Source: Candidatus Methanomethylicus sp.
Lineage (GTDB): Archaea; Thermoproteota; Methanomethylicia; Methanomethylicales; Methanomethylicaceae
DNA length: 10,312 nucleotides
Direction of reading: 5' to 3'
NCBI GenBank assembly: GCA_028683025.1
Contig: JAJRAB010000008.1
Coordinates: 1-10,312 of the forward strand
Shown: one piece after another, positions 1-6,325 of the stretch
How positions within the stretch are numbered: the first letter of the stretch is position 1
How the letters are laid out: each line of letters starts with the position of its first letter
Position numbers and translations under genes: made by a program
Notes under the pieces: generated by a model
What the model was told of the DNA's origin: nothing
Databases searched by the model: none
What the model saw: the letters and a program-made list of their open reading frames with translations, nothing else

Positions 1-342
1 TTCATAAAGGCATCTTTGAAGGATATCTGGTGCCATTTCGCTGCCCAGATCGACGTAGTCGGCAAAGTCAGCTGCTGCAATCAGCAGTTCCCTCCTGGAA
101 TCGTCGCTGCCGCCGTACTTACCAAAGATGGTTGTCGGCATTATGGACGCTATCTTCGGGATGGTCACATGGGCCGAGGACGAGAAAAGATAGCGGATTG
201 AGTCTGGAGTGAGGTATCGGATGCTATCCAGCCTCAGCTCCAGGAGGTCCGCGCCCAAGTTTTCGGCTTCCACGGCAGACCTGATCATTCGCTGGGCCTC
301 ATCTTCCATAAGGGTCACGCATATCTTCGGCCTAATAACCAA
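1..342 (-). CDS. aroD: 3-dehydroquinate dehydratase, type I (partial, C-terminus beyond left edge)
   Basis: Type I dehydroquinase catalyses step 3 of the shikimate pathway, 3-dehydroquinate to 3-dehydroshikimate, by a Schiff-base mechanism in the cytoplasm. The reading frame is open from TTG at 342 to the window edge (114 residues). It starts MVIRPKICVTLMED and carries the family motif ELRLD (residues 35-39, with E35 and R37 in the active site), then GGSDDSRRELL (77-87) and YVDLGSE, the usual order for the N-terminal half of the barrel. The Schiff-base lysine and catalytic histidine lie outside the window. The TTG start overlaps the end of aroB by 11 bases, in keeping with the coupled genes upstream; no better start lies nearby. 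Oddity: the segment between PKIAS and GG is about four residues longer than usual and lacks the canonical Arg and Glu (see findings). Identity is well supported by motif order and operon position; full activity is not proven. Confidence 0.88.
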   Translation of the reverse strand, partial: MVIRPKICVTLMEDEAQRMIRSAVEAENLGADLLELRLDSIRYLTPDSIRYLFSSSAHVTIPKIASIMPTTIFGKYGGSDDSRRELLIAAADFADYVDLGSEMAPDILQRCLYE

Positions 343-1429
343 CGACCCCCCTTATGGCTGAGACCACCTTCTCCCTAGGCGGATCGGAAACCACAACGCC
401 ATTTCCAAGTCCGTTTGGCAGGGCAAAGCGCCATTTCCCTGCGCGTATTTTTTTATCATTTGCCATCAACTCCAGGATCAGGCTCGGTTCCACCCCCCTC
501 AGGCTGGTGGGCAGACCGTAGGATCCTATAAGCGCCTTAAGCCTCTCCAGCTCGTCCCGAGTTGCCAAGTCCAGCTCCACGGCTAGGCTGGTCTCCCCTA
601 CCATCCCTACCCCAACGGCTTCCCCATGGCTGAAACCATGGTATTTCATTGCGGACTCTATGGCATGCCCTAAAGTGTGGCCAAAGTTGAGCAGAGTCCT
701 AAGATCACCCGACTCCCGCTCGTCCTGAGACACTATGCTTGCCTTGAGTTCCGCAGCCCTGGAGATGGCATGGATCACGGCTTCTCCGTTTATCATGAGC
801 AGCAACTGGCGTTCCTTCTCAAGAAAGCCTAAGAGGTCCAAATCCAAAATGGCACCGTACTTTATCAGTTCCGAGATGCCAGACCCCATCTCCCTCTGGG
901 GGAGCGTCGCCAGGGTTCCTATATCCGAAAGCACGAGGCTTGGCTGGTGGAATGCGCCTAGCAAGTTCTTGGCTTCCGGAAGGTTGATGGCAGCCTTGCC
1001 ACCTATGCTGCTGTCAACCTGGGCCAACAGCGTTGTAGGAATATGGATTATGGGGATCCCGCGCATGTAGGTTGCAGCCACAAATCCGGCCAGGTCTCCG
1101 ACGCACCCACCTCCAAGGGAAACGATCAGGGTGTCTTTTCCTGCGTTCATGGCAACGAGTTTCTTGACTACAGTCGTGTAGGTTGCCAGGGTCTTTGCCT
1201 CCTCACGGTCAGGCACCCTCACAACCTCGGAAGCGATCCCGCACTTGGCCAGGCTCTCCCTCACTGCTGGGCTATACATGACTTCCACTCCTGGCACTGT
1301 TAGGATTACAGCCTTTCTGCTTGTCAGCAGGTCTTCCATGTAATTACCTGTATGGGGCAGAAGCCCCTTGCCGATGAGGATCGGGTAACTCCTATCTCCC
1401 AGGTCCACAGTTATGCTCTTCAAATGCAT
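332..1429 (-). CDS. aroB: 3-dehydroquinate synthase (NAD-dependent, bacterial/eukaryal type)
   Basis: AroB converts DAHP to 3-dehydroquinate using NAD+ and a divalent metal, step 2 of the shikimate pathway. The 365-residue protein is a normal length for the family. Visible motifs are the nucleotide-binding SLGGGCVGDLAGF (about 104-116), PTTLLAQVDSSIGGK (131-145), SELIKYG with metal ligand E187, NFGHTLGHAIES with H251, and HGFSHGEAVGVGM with H268. All metal ligands are present, so the enzyme should be active. This is the classical AroB, not the unrelated archaeal AroB' that starts from a different precursor, and it agrees with the DAHP synthase gene next door. The ATG at 1429 overlaps the end of the DAHP synthase gene by 10 bases and is preceded by a purine-rich GGAAGG only two bases away, so translation is probably coupled. 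The stop overlaps the start of aroD. Confidence 0.97.
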   Translation of the reverse strand: MHLKSITVDLGDRSYPILIGKGLLPHTGNYMEDLLTSRKAVILTVPGVEVMYSPAVRESLAKCGIASEVVRVPDREEAKTLATYTTVVKKLVAMNAGKDTLIVSLGGGCVGDLAGFVAATYMRGIPIIHIPTTLLAQVDSSIGGKAAINLPEAKNLLGAFHQPSLVLSDIGTLATLPQREMGSGISELIKYGAILDLDLLGFLEKERQLLLMINGEAVIHAISRAAELKASIVSQDERESGDLRTLLNFGHTLGHAIESAMKYHGFSHGEAVGVGMVGETSLAVELDLATRDELERLKALIGSYGLPTSLRGVEPSLILELMANDKKIRAGKWRFALPNGLGNGVVVSDPPREKVVSAIRGVVGY

Positions 1430-2403
1430 GACCTTCCTACGGCTTTTGCAACCTTCTCCACCTCACCCATGAGGTGCTTGAATTGGTCAGGGGTAAGTGA
1501 CTGGGGGCCATCGCTAAGAGCCGATTCCGGTTTGGGGTGCACCTCGATCAGCAGCCCGTCGGCACCCGCTGCTATCGAAGCCTTGGAGGCACTGAGCACG
1601 AGGTCCCTCCTGCCAGTGGCATGGCTTGGATCAGCGATGACAGGCAGGTGGCTGGTAGCCTTTGCCAAGGCCATCCCTGCCACGTCGAGCACGTTTCGGG
1701 TGGCGGTCTCAAAGGTCCTAATGCCCCTCTCGCACAGGATGACTTTCCAATTTCCGCTGAGTAGGATGTACTCGGCCGAGAGCAACCACTCCTCTATGGT
1801 AGCCGATATTCCCCTCTTCAGTACTACCGGTTTTCCGGACACCCCTGCGGCTTTCAGGAGCTCAAAGTTCTGCATGTTCCTCGCTCCGATTTGAATGCCA
1901 TCAGCATATTTTGCCACAGGTCCAACCTGATCGGGTGAAGTTGCTTCGGTCAGAACCGGTATTCCCGCCGCATCCGAAGCCTCCCGGAGCAACCTGAGCC
2001 CCTCCTCGCCTAGCCCCTGGAAGGAATAGGGCGAGGTCCTCGGTTTGAATGCGCCTCCCCGAAGAACCCGGGCTCCGGCAGCCTTGACGAGCTTCGCCGA
2101 CTCCTGGATCTGCTGCCAGTTTTCAACTGCGCATGGTCCAGCGCAGACAATGATCGCCTCTCCTCCAAATTCGGCGTCTCCAATCCTAACCCTCGATGTT
2201 CCCCCCTGGATAAGGCGGCTGGCGAGGGGGGCGGCGTCATTGATATTGATGACACTTCCCTCGGGCAGACGGGATAGGAAAGTGTCAGGTATTCGGTTTT
2301 TCACCACGTATAAAATGCCATTGCCCGAGGGGTCATGGACTGCCCAGAATATACCAAGTTCTTTTTCGAATTCCTCTGACCGCCTGGGGAGCTTTATGAT
2401 CAT
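1420..2403 (-). CDS. 3-deoxy-7-phosphoheptulonate (DAHP) synthase, type I-beta/KDO8PS-like
   Basis: This enzyme condenses phosphoenolpyruvate with erythrose-4-phosphate to give DAHP, the committed step of aromatic biosynthesis. The 327-residue protein has an N-terminal extension of about 80 residues before the (beta/alpha)8 barrel. In related type I-beta enzymes, such as that of Thermotoga, an N-terminal ferredoxin-like domain confers feedback inhibition; here the segment is somewhat shorter and its regulatory role is only inferred. Barrel motifs are complete: AGPCAVEN with metal ligand C91, GGAFKPRTSPYSFQGLG (about 116-132), KRG (196-198), DPSHATGRRD with H261, LLIEVHP with E287, and ALSDGPQSL with D298. 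The start codon shares ATGA with the stop of tktC, implying coupled translation. Family members are named aroF, aroG or aroA(G), so no symbol is given. Confidence 0.95.
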   Translation of the reverse strand: MIIKLPRRSEEFEKELGIFWAVHDPSGNGILYVVKNRIPDTFLSRLPEGSVININDAAPLASRLIQGGTSRVRIGDAEFGGEAIIVCAGPCAVENWQQIQESAKLVKAAGARVLRGGAFKPRTSPYSFQGLGEEGLRLLREASDAAGIPVLTEATSPDQVGPVAKYADGIQIGARNMQNFELLKAAGVSGKPVVLKRGISATIEEWLLSAEYILLSGNWKVILCERGIRTFETATRNVLDVAGMALAKATSHLPVIADPSHATGRRDLVLSASKASIAAGADGLLIEVHPKPESALSDGPQSLTPDQFKHLMGEVEKVAKAVGRSCI

Positions 2404-3314
2404 GGCACATTGCCTCCCTTAATGGCAGCCAGTTCACGGGCAATGGCAGCAGCCTCCAGGCCGTGCTTGCGCATTAACTCATCCCTGGGTCCTGATTCGC
2501 CGAAGTCGTCATTGACCCCCAGCCGCTTTACCAAGACAGGGCATTTGTCAGCAACCAGTTCCGCAACAGCTCCCCCGAGTCCGCCGATTATGCTGTGTTC
2601 CTCTACGCAGACAATGTGCCCAGTATCCCTTGCTGCAGACAGAACTGCATCTTGGTCCAGGGGCTTGACAGTGGGCATATGCAGCACCCGAGCGCTTACC
2701 TTTGCTTGTTCCACAGCCTTGAGAACCTCGGGCGTCATCCCACCGTTTGAAATGACGGTCATATCGCTGCCATCCCTCAGGATTGCCGCCTTACCTAATT
2801 GGAAGACCCTATCTCCCTCCAGGAATCTCAGATCCTCGTCCCTCCCAAGCCGGAGGTAGGTGGGACCGCTCATCTCTATCAGAGCCTCCGTGGCTTCCCG
2901 TATCTCCTGCTTGTCCCCCGGAACCACAACGGTCATGTGTGGCAGGACCCTCATGAGCGCCACGTCCTCCAGCGACTGGTGGGAGCTCCCCTCCTCCGAT
3001 GCCGAGAGGCCCGCATGGGTGCCGACTATTTTCACATTAAGGCTGACCCTGGCGATGGTAGACCGTATCTGCTCCCAGGCCCGCATCAGGAAGGGTGCGA
3101 ATGCAGCAATCACAGGTATGTTGCCGCTCAGGGAAAAGCCGGCGGCTATCCCTACCATATCCTGCTCGCTGATTCCGACATTGAAAAACCGGTCGGGGTG
3201 CCTTTGGCTGAAGGCGTAGACGTTAGTGGGCTTTGCCACATCCGCTGTGAGGACCACCAGGTTGTGGTATTGATCCCCCAGCCTGAGCAGGGTTTCACCG
3301 AATGCAGCCCTCAT
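2400..3314 (-). CDS. Transketolase, C-terminal subunit (pyrimidine-binding and C-terminal domains)
   Basis: This is the second half of a split transketolase. With the N-terminal subunit it transfers two-carbon units between sugar phosphates using thiamine diphosphate. The 304-residue product corresponds to the Pyr-binding plus C-terminal domains. It shows TADVAKPTNVYAF, NVGISEQDM with the cofactor-activating E50, FAPFLMRAWEQIR, then GLSASEEGSSHQSLEDVALMR, all typical of archaeal and DXS-like transketolase beta chains. The ATG at 3314 shares ATGA with the end of tktN, and a GGAGG-type ribosome binding site lies inside the end of tktN, so the two subunits are probably made in equal amounts. Sitting directly upstream of DAHP synthase, the enzyme most likely supplies erythrose-4-phosphate. 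A 1-deoxyxylulose-5-phosphate synthase half is less likely given this operon. Confidence 0.94.
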   Translation of the reverse strand: MRAAFGETLLRLGDQYHNLVVLTADVAKPTNVYAFSQRHPDRFFNVGISEQDMVGIAAGFSLSGNIPVIAAFAPFLMRAWEQIRSTIARVSLNVKIVGTHAGLSASEEGSSHQSLEDVALMRVLPHMTVVVPGDKQEIREATEALIEMSGPTYLRLGRDEDLRFLEGDRVFQLGKAAILRDGSDMTVISNGGMTPEVLKAVEQAKVSARVLHMPTVKPLDQDAVLSAARDTGHIVCVEEHSIIGGLGGAVAELVADKCPVLVKRLGVNDDFGESGPRDELMRKHGLEAAAIARELAAIKGGNVP

Positions 3315-4168
3315 TGGGATGCCTCCTCCAGATCCTTTATGGCCGCCAGATACTGCTCGTTGCTGAGCCTTATTTTGTGGCCCTTATTGGTATCCTCAAT
3401 CATCTGGAGACCCTTTCCCTTCAGCGTGTGGGCGATTATGGCAGTGGGCCATTCGGAGAGCTCGCTCAGGTCCAGCGTGTCAAGGAACTTTTCGGGATCG
3501 TGGCCATCGACCATGTAGGTCTGCCAGCCGAAGCTCTCCAGCTTCCCTTTGAGCGGGACCTTACGCTTTATCTCCTCCGTTCGATCATCGAGCTGCCACC
3601 CGTTCCGGTCGATGACGAGAACCAGGTTGTCCAGCTTAAGGTGGGCGGCGGTCATAAGGGCTTCCCATATCTGCCCCTCATCGCATTCACCATCGCCCAC
3701 AAGGACATAAACCCTGCTTCTGCTGCCGCGGCGCTTGGCGGCCACTGCCATCCCTATACCAATGGAGATCCCCTGACCAAGGGAGCCAGATGGCGCATCG
3801 ACGCCGGGGGTCCTCAGATCTGGATGCCCCTGCAATCTGGAGTTCATGGCCCTTAGGGTTTGCAGCTCTTCCCGGGGGAAGTAGCCCGCCTCAGCCAGGA
3901 CAGCATAGAGTGCGGGGGCAGCATGCCCTTTGCTCAGTATGAACCGGTCGCGTTCGCTCCAGTCCGGTCTGTGGGGGCTGTGCCGCATTTTCATGAAGTA
4001 TAGGGTTGCAATCATGTCAACGCAGGAGAGGGAAGACCCGACATGGATTCCCCCTTCCGTGTTGGCAGTCATGTCCAAGACCGACCTCCGGATGGACTTT
4101 ATCCGCTCCTTCAGGAGCTGGATCTCATCCATATGCCGCTGGTCAATGATTTCCAGCACGGCGTTCAC
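3311..4168 (-). CDS. Transketolase, N-terminal subunit (thiamine diphosphate PP-binding domain)
   Basis: This is the first gene of the operon and the N-terminal half of a two-subunit transketolase (285 residues). It carries the diphosphate/Mg2+-binding motif GDGECDEGQIWEAL (from residue 158) ending in N189 of VIDRNGW, plus GGIHVGSSLSCVDM (39-52), LSKGHAAPALYAVL (79-91) and PSGSLGQGISIGIGMA (126-141), which hold the conserved histidines and glycines of the family. The start is GTG at 4168, chosen because a strong GGGAGGG Shine-Dalgarno sequence lies at 4176-4182, seven bases upstream. The downstream ATG at 4132 lacks such support. The 3' end overlaps tktC by four bases. Single-polypeptide transketolases are usual in most bacteria; the split form is common in archaea. 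Confidence 0.95.
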   Translation of the reverse strand: MNAVLEIIDQRHMDEIQLLKERIKSIRRSVLDMTANTEGGIHVGSSLSCVDMIATLYFMKMRHSPHRPDWSERDRFILSKGHAAPALYAVLAEAGYFPREELQTLRAMNSRLQGHPDLRTPGVDAPSGSLGQGISIGIGMAVAAKRRGSRSRVYVLVGDGECDEGQIWEALMTAAHLKLDNLVLVIDRNGWQLDDRTEEIKRKVPLKGKLESFGWQTYMVDGHDPEKFLDTLDLSELSEWPTAIIAHTLKGKGLQMIEDTNKGHKIRLSNEQYLAAIKDLEEASQ

Positions 4169-4175
4169 TGCAAAA

Positions 4176-4182
4176 CCCTCCC
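4176..4182 (-). promoter_or_regulatory. Shine-Dalgarno sequence for tktN
   Basis: The minus strand reads GGGAGGG, seven bases before the GTG start at 4168. It decides between this GTG and the in-frame ATG at 4132, and it is the strongest ribosome binding site in the window, as expected for the first cistron of the operon. Confidence 0.7.
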
Positions 4183-4288
4183 TAGGCTAGGTAAGTTAAC
4201 TGCGGAAGAGCCGCGCCAAGATGCTTTTTCAAGGACAATTTCTACAGAATTCAGATTGTTTAATGGAACCCGTCCACAAGTGATGGCG

Positions 4289-4299
4289 GGTCTTATAGA
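4289..4299 (-). promoter_or_regulatory. Possible TATA box of the tkt-aro operon
   Basis: On the minus strand the sequence ATCTATAAGA lies about 125 bases upstream of the tktN start. If used, transcription would begin near 4265 and leave a leader of about 100 bases containing a short GCGG-AAGAG-CCGC hairpin (4202-4214). This is inferred from an AT-rich motif only. Confidence 0.3.
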
Positions 4300-4354
4300 T
4301 ATTGGAATTGGCTCACTCTGACCACCTTATTAGCTCCTACTAATCCTTCAGAGG

Positions 4355-4364
4355 TTATATTAAA
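4355..4364 (+). promoter_or_regulatory. Possible TATA box for the beta-propeller gene
   Basis: TTATATTAAA lies about 145 bases before the ATG at 4506. It is the best TATA-like match on the plus strand in the divergent region. A second AT-rich stretch (AGATAAAATC, near 4452-4461) would give a shorter leader, so the assignment is uncertain. Confidence 0.3.
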
Positions 4365-4505
4365 CGTTTTGGGCAACTTTTTTTGGAGCGCCGGGGTTCG
4401 AGGATGACTCGCAGCGGTTAGGCATATGGCAAATTAATGGATAATAGGGAAATAGATAAAATCTGTAAAAAGCAAGTATATGCAAGTGCGAAAGTGGTGA
4501 CCTGT

Positions 4506-5459
4506 ATGAATTTGCCTAGACCTGAAAGGGATTTGCTGTTTGCAGTTGTGGGAGTGATTGCTTTTTCAATAGTTTCATTTTGTCTGCTGCAGCCGGTCAT
4601 GGCTGAGGGCTCAAGCAACCAAACTCTTCCGCAGTTTTTCACATCTACGAATCAAGGTGTAGTTAGAGTGTTTGAAAACGGCTCAACTCAACTTTTTAGC
4701 TTTAGGTCGGGTTATTCGCTCGAGGTTTATGGTGATGAGATTTATGTGAATCAGAATTACCGGCGCATCTCGATTTACTCCCTGGATGGGGTCTATCTAA
4801 GGAACATCAGCATCCCTTCATCTGTCACCTATTTAACATTTGCAACATTGCCAAATGGAGGGATTGCCTTCTTTGACAATGATGAGGATAAGATCTTCAT
4901 CGTGAATTCGACTGGGAATCTTGTGGCCAGCGTCAATATGTCGGATTCCCCGAATGACAGCCTGCAGAATGTGGACGGCGTTGTTGTGAACAATCAGCTT
5001 ATAGTCTCGGAAGATGGAAACAGCAATGTCCTGAGGGTTGATCTGACTACCTATCAAGTATCGGTTTTCAAGAACCTGAGCGAAATTCCCACATGGATTG
5101 GGGCCATTGATTATTCCAACGGATACTATTATGTCTGCGGACCGAACTCCATATACAGGTTCATGGAGAACACCAATTCTACAAAGGTAGCTGAAGTGCC
5201 AGATGAAAATATAGTGGGCATAGCCGTAGTGGACAATTACGCCTACGTGGCCGTGAATTTTGGAGGTAAAATTTACAAAGTCGATTTAAAAAGCGGTGCC
5301 AGTTCGATATTTGCATCGAACCTGAGCTATCCCGAGGATTTGGATGTTGCTCGTGCCATAACCACTGGGGAGGATTATACAGCATATTATGTGATTATTG
5401 CTGCATTAGTTGTGGCTGCGGCGGTGGCTACATTTGTGTTTTTGAAAAGGAGACGCTGA
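4506..5459 (+). CDS. Secreted, C-terminally membrane-anchored beta-propeller-like protein
   Basis: The protein has 317 residues from the ATG at 4506. An upstream in-frame ATG at 4437 exists, but the 4506 start is preferred: GGTGA sits five bases before it, and it places a clean signal peptide at the N-terminus (charged RPERD, hydrophobic LLFAVVGVIAFSIVSF, probable cleavage after VMA). The mature part is a chain of short beta-rich units with recurring VYGDEIYVNQ, VVVNNQLIVSEDG, YSNGYYYVCG and VVDNYAYVAVN segments, the spacing seen in NHL/SMP-30-like beta-propellers. Many N-x-S/T sites suggest a glycosylated surface protein. A C-terminal helix (YYVIIAALVVAAAVATFVFL) followed by KRRR is a stop-transfer anchor with a cytoplasmic tail, leaving the propeller outside. 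Ligand and function are unknown. It is transcribed away from the aro operon and followed by a T-tract. Confidence 0.82.
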   Translation: MNLPRPERDLLFAVVGVIAFSIVSFCLLQPVMAEGSSNQTLPQFFTSTNQGVVRVFENGSTQLFSFRSGYSLEVYGDEIYVNQNYRRISIYSLDGVYLRNISIPSSVTYLTFATLPNGGIAFFDNDEDKIFIVNSTGNLVASVNMSDSPNDSLQNVDGVVVNNQLIVSEDGNSNVLRVDLTTYQVSVFKNLSEIPTWIGAIDYSNGYYYVCGPNSIYRFMENTNSTKVAEVPDENIVGIAVVDNYAYVAVNFGGKIYKVDLKSGASSIFASNLSYPEDLDVARAITTGEDYTAYYVIIAALVVAAAVATFVFLKRRR

Positions 5460-5475
5460 ATTTCCTTTTTTTAAA
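5460..5475 (+). terminator. T-rich terminator after the beta-propeller gene
   Basis: TTTCC followed by seven T residues directly after the stop codon is a typical archaeal oligo-T termination signal. It separates this gene from the tRNA unit. Confidence 0.5.
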
Positions 5476-5531
5476 GCCAAGTCTCTCTATAATGGGATCT
5501 CGCATGTGTTGTTTTCTAAAGAAGAGGAAAT

Positions 5532-5540
5532 TGCTATATG
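5532..5540 (+). promoter_or_regulatory. Possible TATA box for tRNA-Pro
   Basis: GCTATATGC lies about 40 bases upstream of the mature tRNA 5' end. It would place the transcription start near 5557-5560, at the partial tRNA copy, which would then form the 5' leader removed by RNase P. Inferred from spacing only. Confidence 0.3.
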
Positions 5541-5556
5541 CCAGAGATGAATAAAA

Positions 5557-5575
5557 GGGTCGTAGTCCAGCTGTA
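5557..5575 (+). repeat. Imperfect duplicate of the 5' end of tRNA-Pro
   Basis: GGGTCGTAGTCCAGCTGTA aligns with tRNA positions 5577-5595: 14 of the first 16 bases match, offset by 20 bases. The copy covers the acceptor 5' strand and the start of the D arm only, so it is not a functional tRNA. It may be a slippage duplication or a remnant of an integration or excision event at this tRNA. Confidence 0.6.
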
Positions 5576-5651
5576 GGGGCCGTAGTCTAGCTTGGACCAG
5601 GATGCAAGCCTGGGGCGCTTGTGATCCCGGGTTCAAATCCCGGCGGCCCCA
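5576..5651 (+). tRNA. tRNA-Pro (anticodon GGG)
   Basis: The gene is 76 bases and folds as a complete cloverleaf: acceptor GGGGCCG with CGGCCCC, D stem GTCT with GGAT around the loop AGCTTGGACCA (has G18-G19 and A21), anticodon stem CAAGC with GCTTG around CTGGGGC (U33, anticodon GGG, G37), a five-base variable region, and T arm CCGGG-TTCAAAT-CCCGG. The discriminator is A73 and CCA is not encoded, as in many archaeal tRNAs. Anticodon GGG reads proline codons CCC and CCU. There is no intron. An alternative fold with GCA in the loop would shrink the D arm too far and was rejected. Confidence 0.95.
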
Positions 5652-5660
5652 TCATCAAAC

Positions 5661-5683
5661 CTTCTTTAGGTGCTGCAAAGAAG
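5661..5683 (+). repeat. Inverted repeat 10 bases downstream of tRNA-Pro
   Basis: CTTCTTT and AAAGAAG form a perfect 7-bp stem around a nine-base loop. It could be a tRNA trailer structure or part of the decayed element that follows. No long T-tract follows directly; the first short one is TTTTT near 5702-5706. Confidence 0.45.
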
Positions 5684-5752
5684 CTTTACCAAGAAAGACG
5701 CTTTTTAAACATCCACGAAACGGTTACAGTAATCAAGATTTGAAAGGGGGAC

Positions 5753-6235
5753 ATAGACAAGGATCACTTCCTGGAGTTTTGCAAGACGGACCTTGACCTC
5801 ACCAGGACCACTGCTATGAGCTATTTTTATTCAACCCGCAAATTCCTTGTTTCCAGTGGGGGCAATTTTGAGATCCAGACTATGAGGAGCTTTTTGGCCC
5901 TGGTCGAGAATCCCTCACATTCAACGATTACCTTAAGGTCTTCCTAGCATACTCCCATTTCATGGACCTTCCAGTGCCAACTTTTCATTAAGCACGTTGA
6001 GGCCCCCATAATCATAGCCCCCAAAGAAAAGGATGTTAGGGATTTTTATTATGCATTGGACGAGGACTATGAGCGCCTAGTTTACCTGAGTTTAGTATCA
6101 ACCGGCCTGTGCCGTCGCGAGCTCCTAGATCTCCCCAAGATCCTGACCTACATTGCACACTTTACAGCACACCTCCAATCGGCAAACTCCCATCATCGGG
6201 CATCATGGAAAGAGAGGTTGATTTATCATCATTGA
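5753..6235 (+). pseudogene. Decayed tyrosine recombinase (archaeal integrase-like) pseudogene
   Basis: Reading across frames recovers an integrase-like N-terminal and early catalytic region. Segment 1 (5753 to about 5918) encodes DKDHFLEFCKTDL...MSYFYSTRKFLVSSGG, resembling a SAM-like core-binding domain. Segment 2, in another frame (about 5920-5985), encodes FNDYLKVFLAYSHFMDLPVP. Segment 3, back in the first frame (5984-6235), encodes APKEKDVRDFYYALDEDYERLVYLSLVSTGLCRRELLDLPKI. The last part matches Box I of tyrosine recombinases (STGLRxxELLxL), but the catalytic Arg is Cys (TGC, one transition from CGC). Two compensating frameshifts and stops at 5945 and 6233 break the frame, the probable start is ATA behind AAAGGGGG, and the Box II histidine/arginine and tyrosine nucleophile region is absent. 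Its position beside tRNA-Pro fits an integrated element that lost its integrase. Confidence 0.7.
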
Positions 6236-6325
6236 GGAAAGTTTTTACAAGCTATAGCCATGAAAATATTCAATTTCATAAGTCTGTTATTAACCAAGAA
6301 ATAGATTAGCCGCCGGCGTTAAAAA

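Larger units (their letters stand above)
4169..4505. other. Divergent intergenic region between tkt-aro operon and beta-propeller gene
   Basis: No gene is apparent in these 337 bases. It separates the leftward aromatic operon from the rightward surface-protein gene and should hold both promoters: TATA-like TCTATAAGA on minus near 4290-4299 and TTATATTAAA on plus at about 4355-4364. Minor structure includes a 4-bp hairpin at 4202-4214, the near-palindrome CCTAGGCTAGG at about 4181-4191, and a CGAG-GATGA-CTCG hairpin near 4399-4411. Confidence 0.6.

Noticed and set aside
735..4321. Several long plus-strand frames opposite the aro operon
   Set aside because: All lie antisense to genes with complete catalytic motifs, and long antisense frames are expected opposite GC-rich coding sequence.
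4390..4420. GGGGTTCGAGG resembling a tRNA T-loop
   Set aside because: No matching T-stem partner, acceptor or anticodon arm nearby.
5576..5651. Reading the tRNA as Cys (GCA) using CCAGG-CCTGG as anticodon stem
   Set aside because: That fold leaves only 12 bases for the D arm. The CAAGC-GCTTG fold gives standard arms, G18-G19 and anticodon GGG.
6109..6309. Open frame of 66 codons on plus, GTG start
   Set aside because: Its first half overlaps the integrase-like segment in the wrong frame. The last 34 codons from ATG 6205 have no ribosome binding site or known domain, though they could be part of the decayed element.
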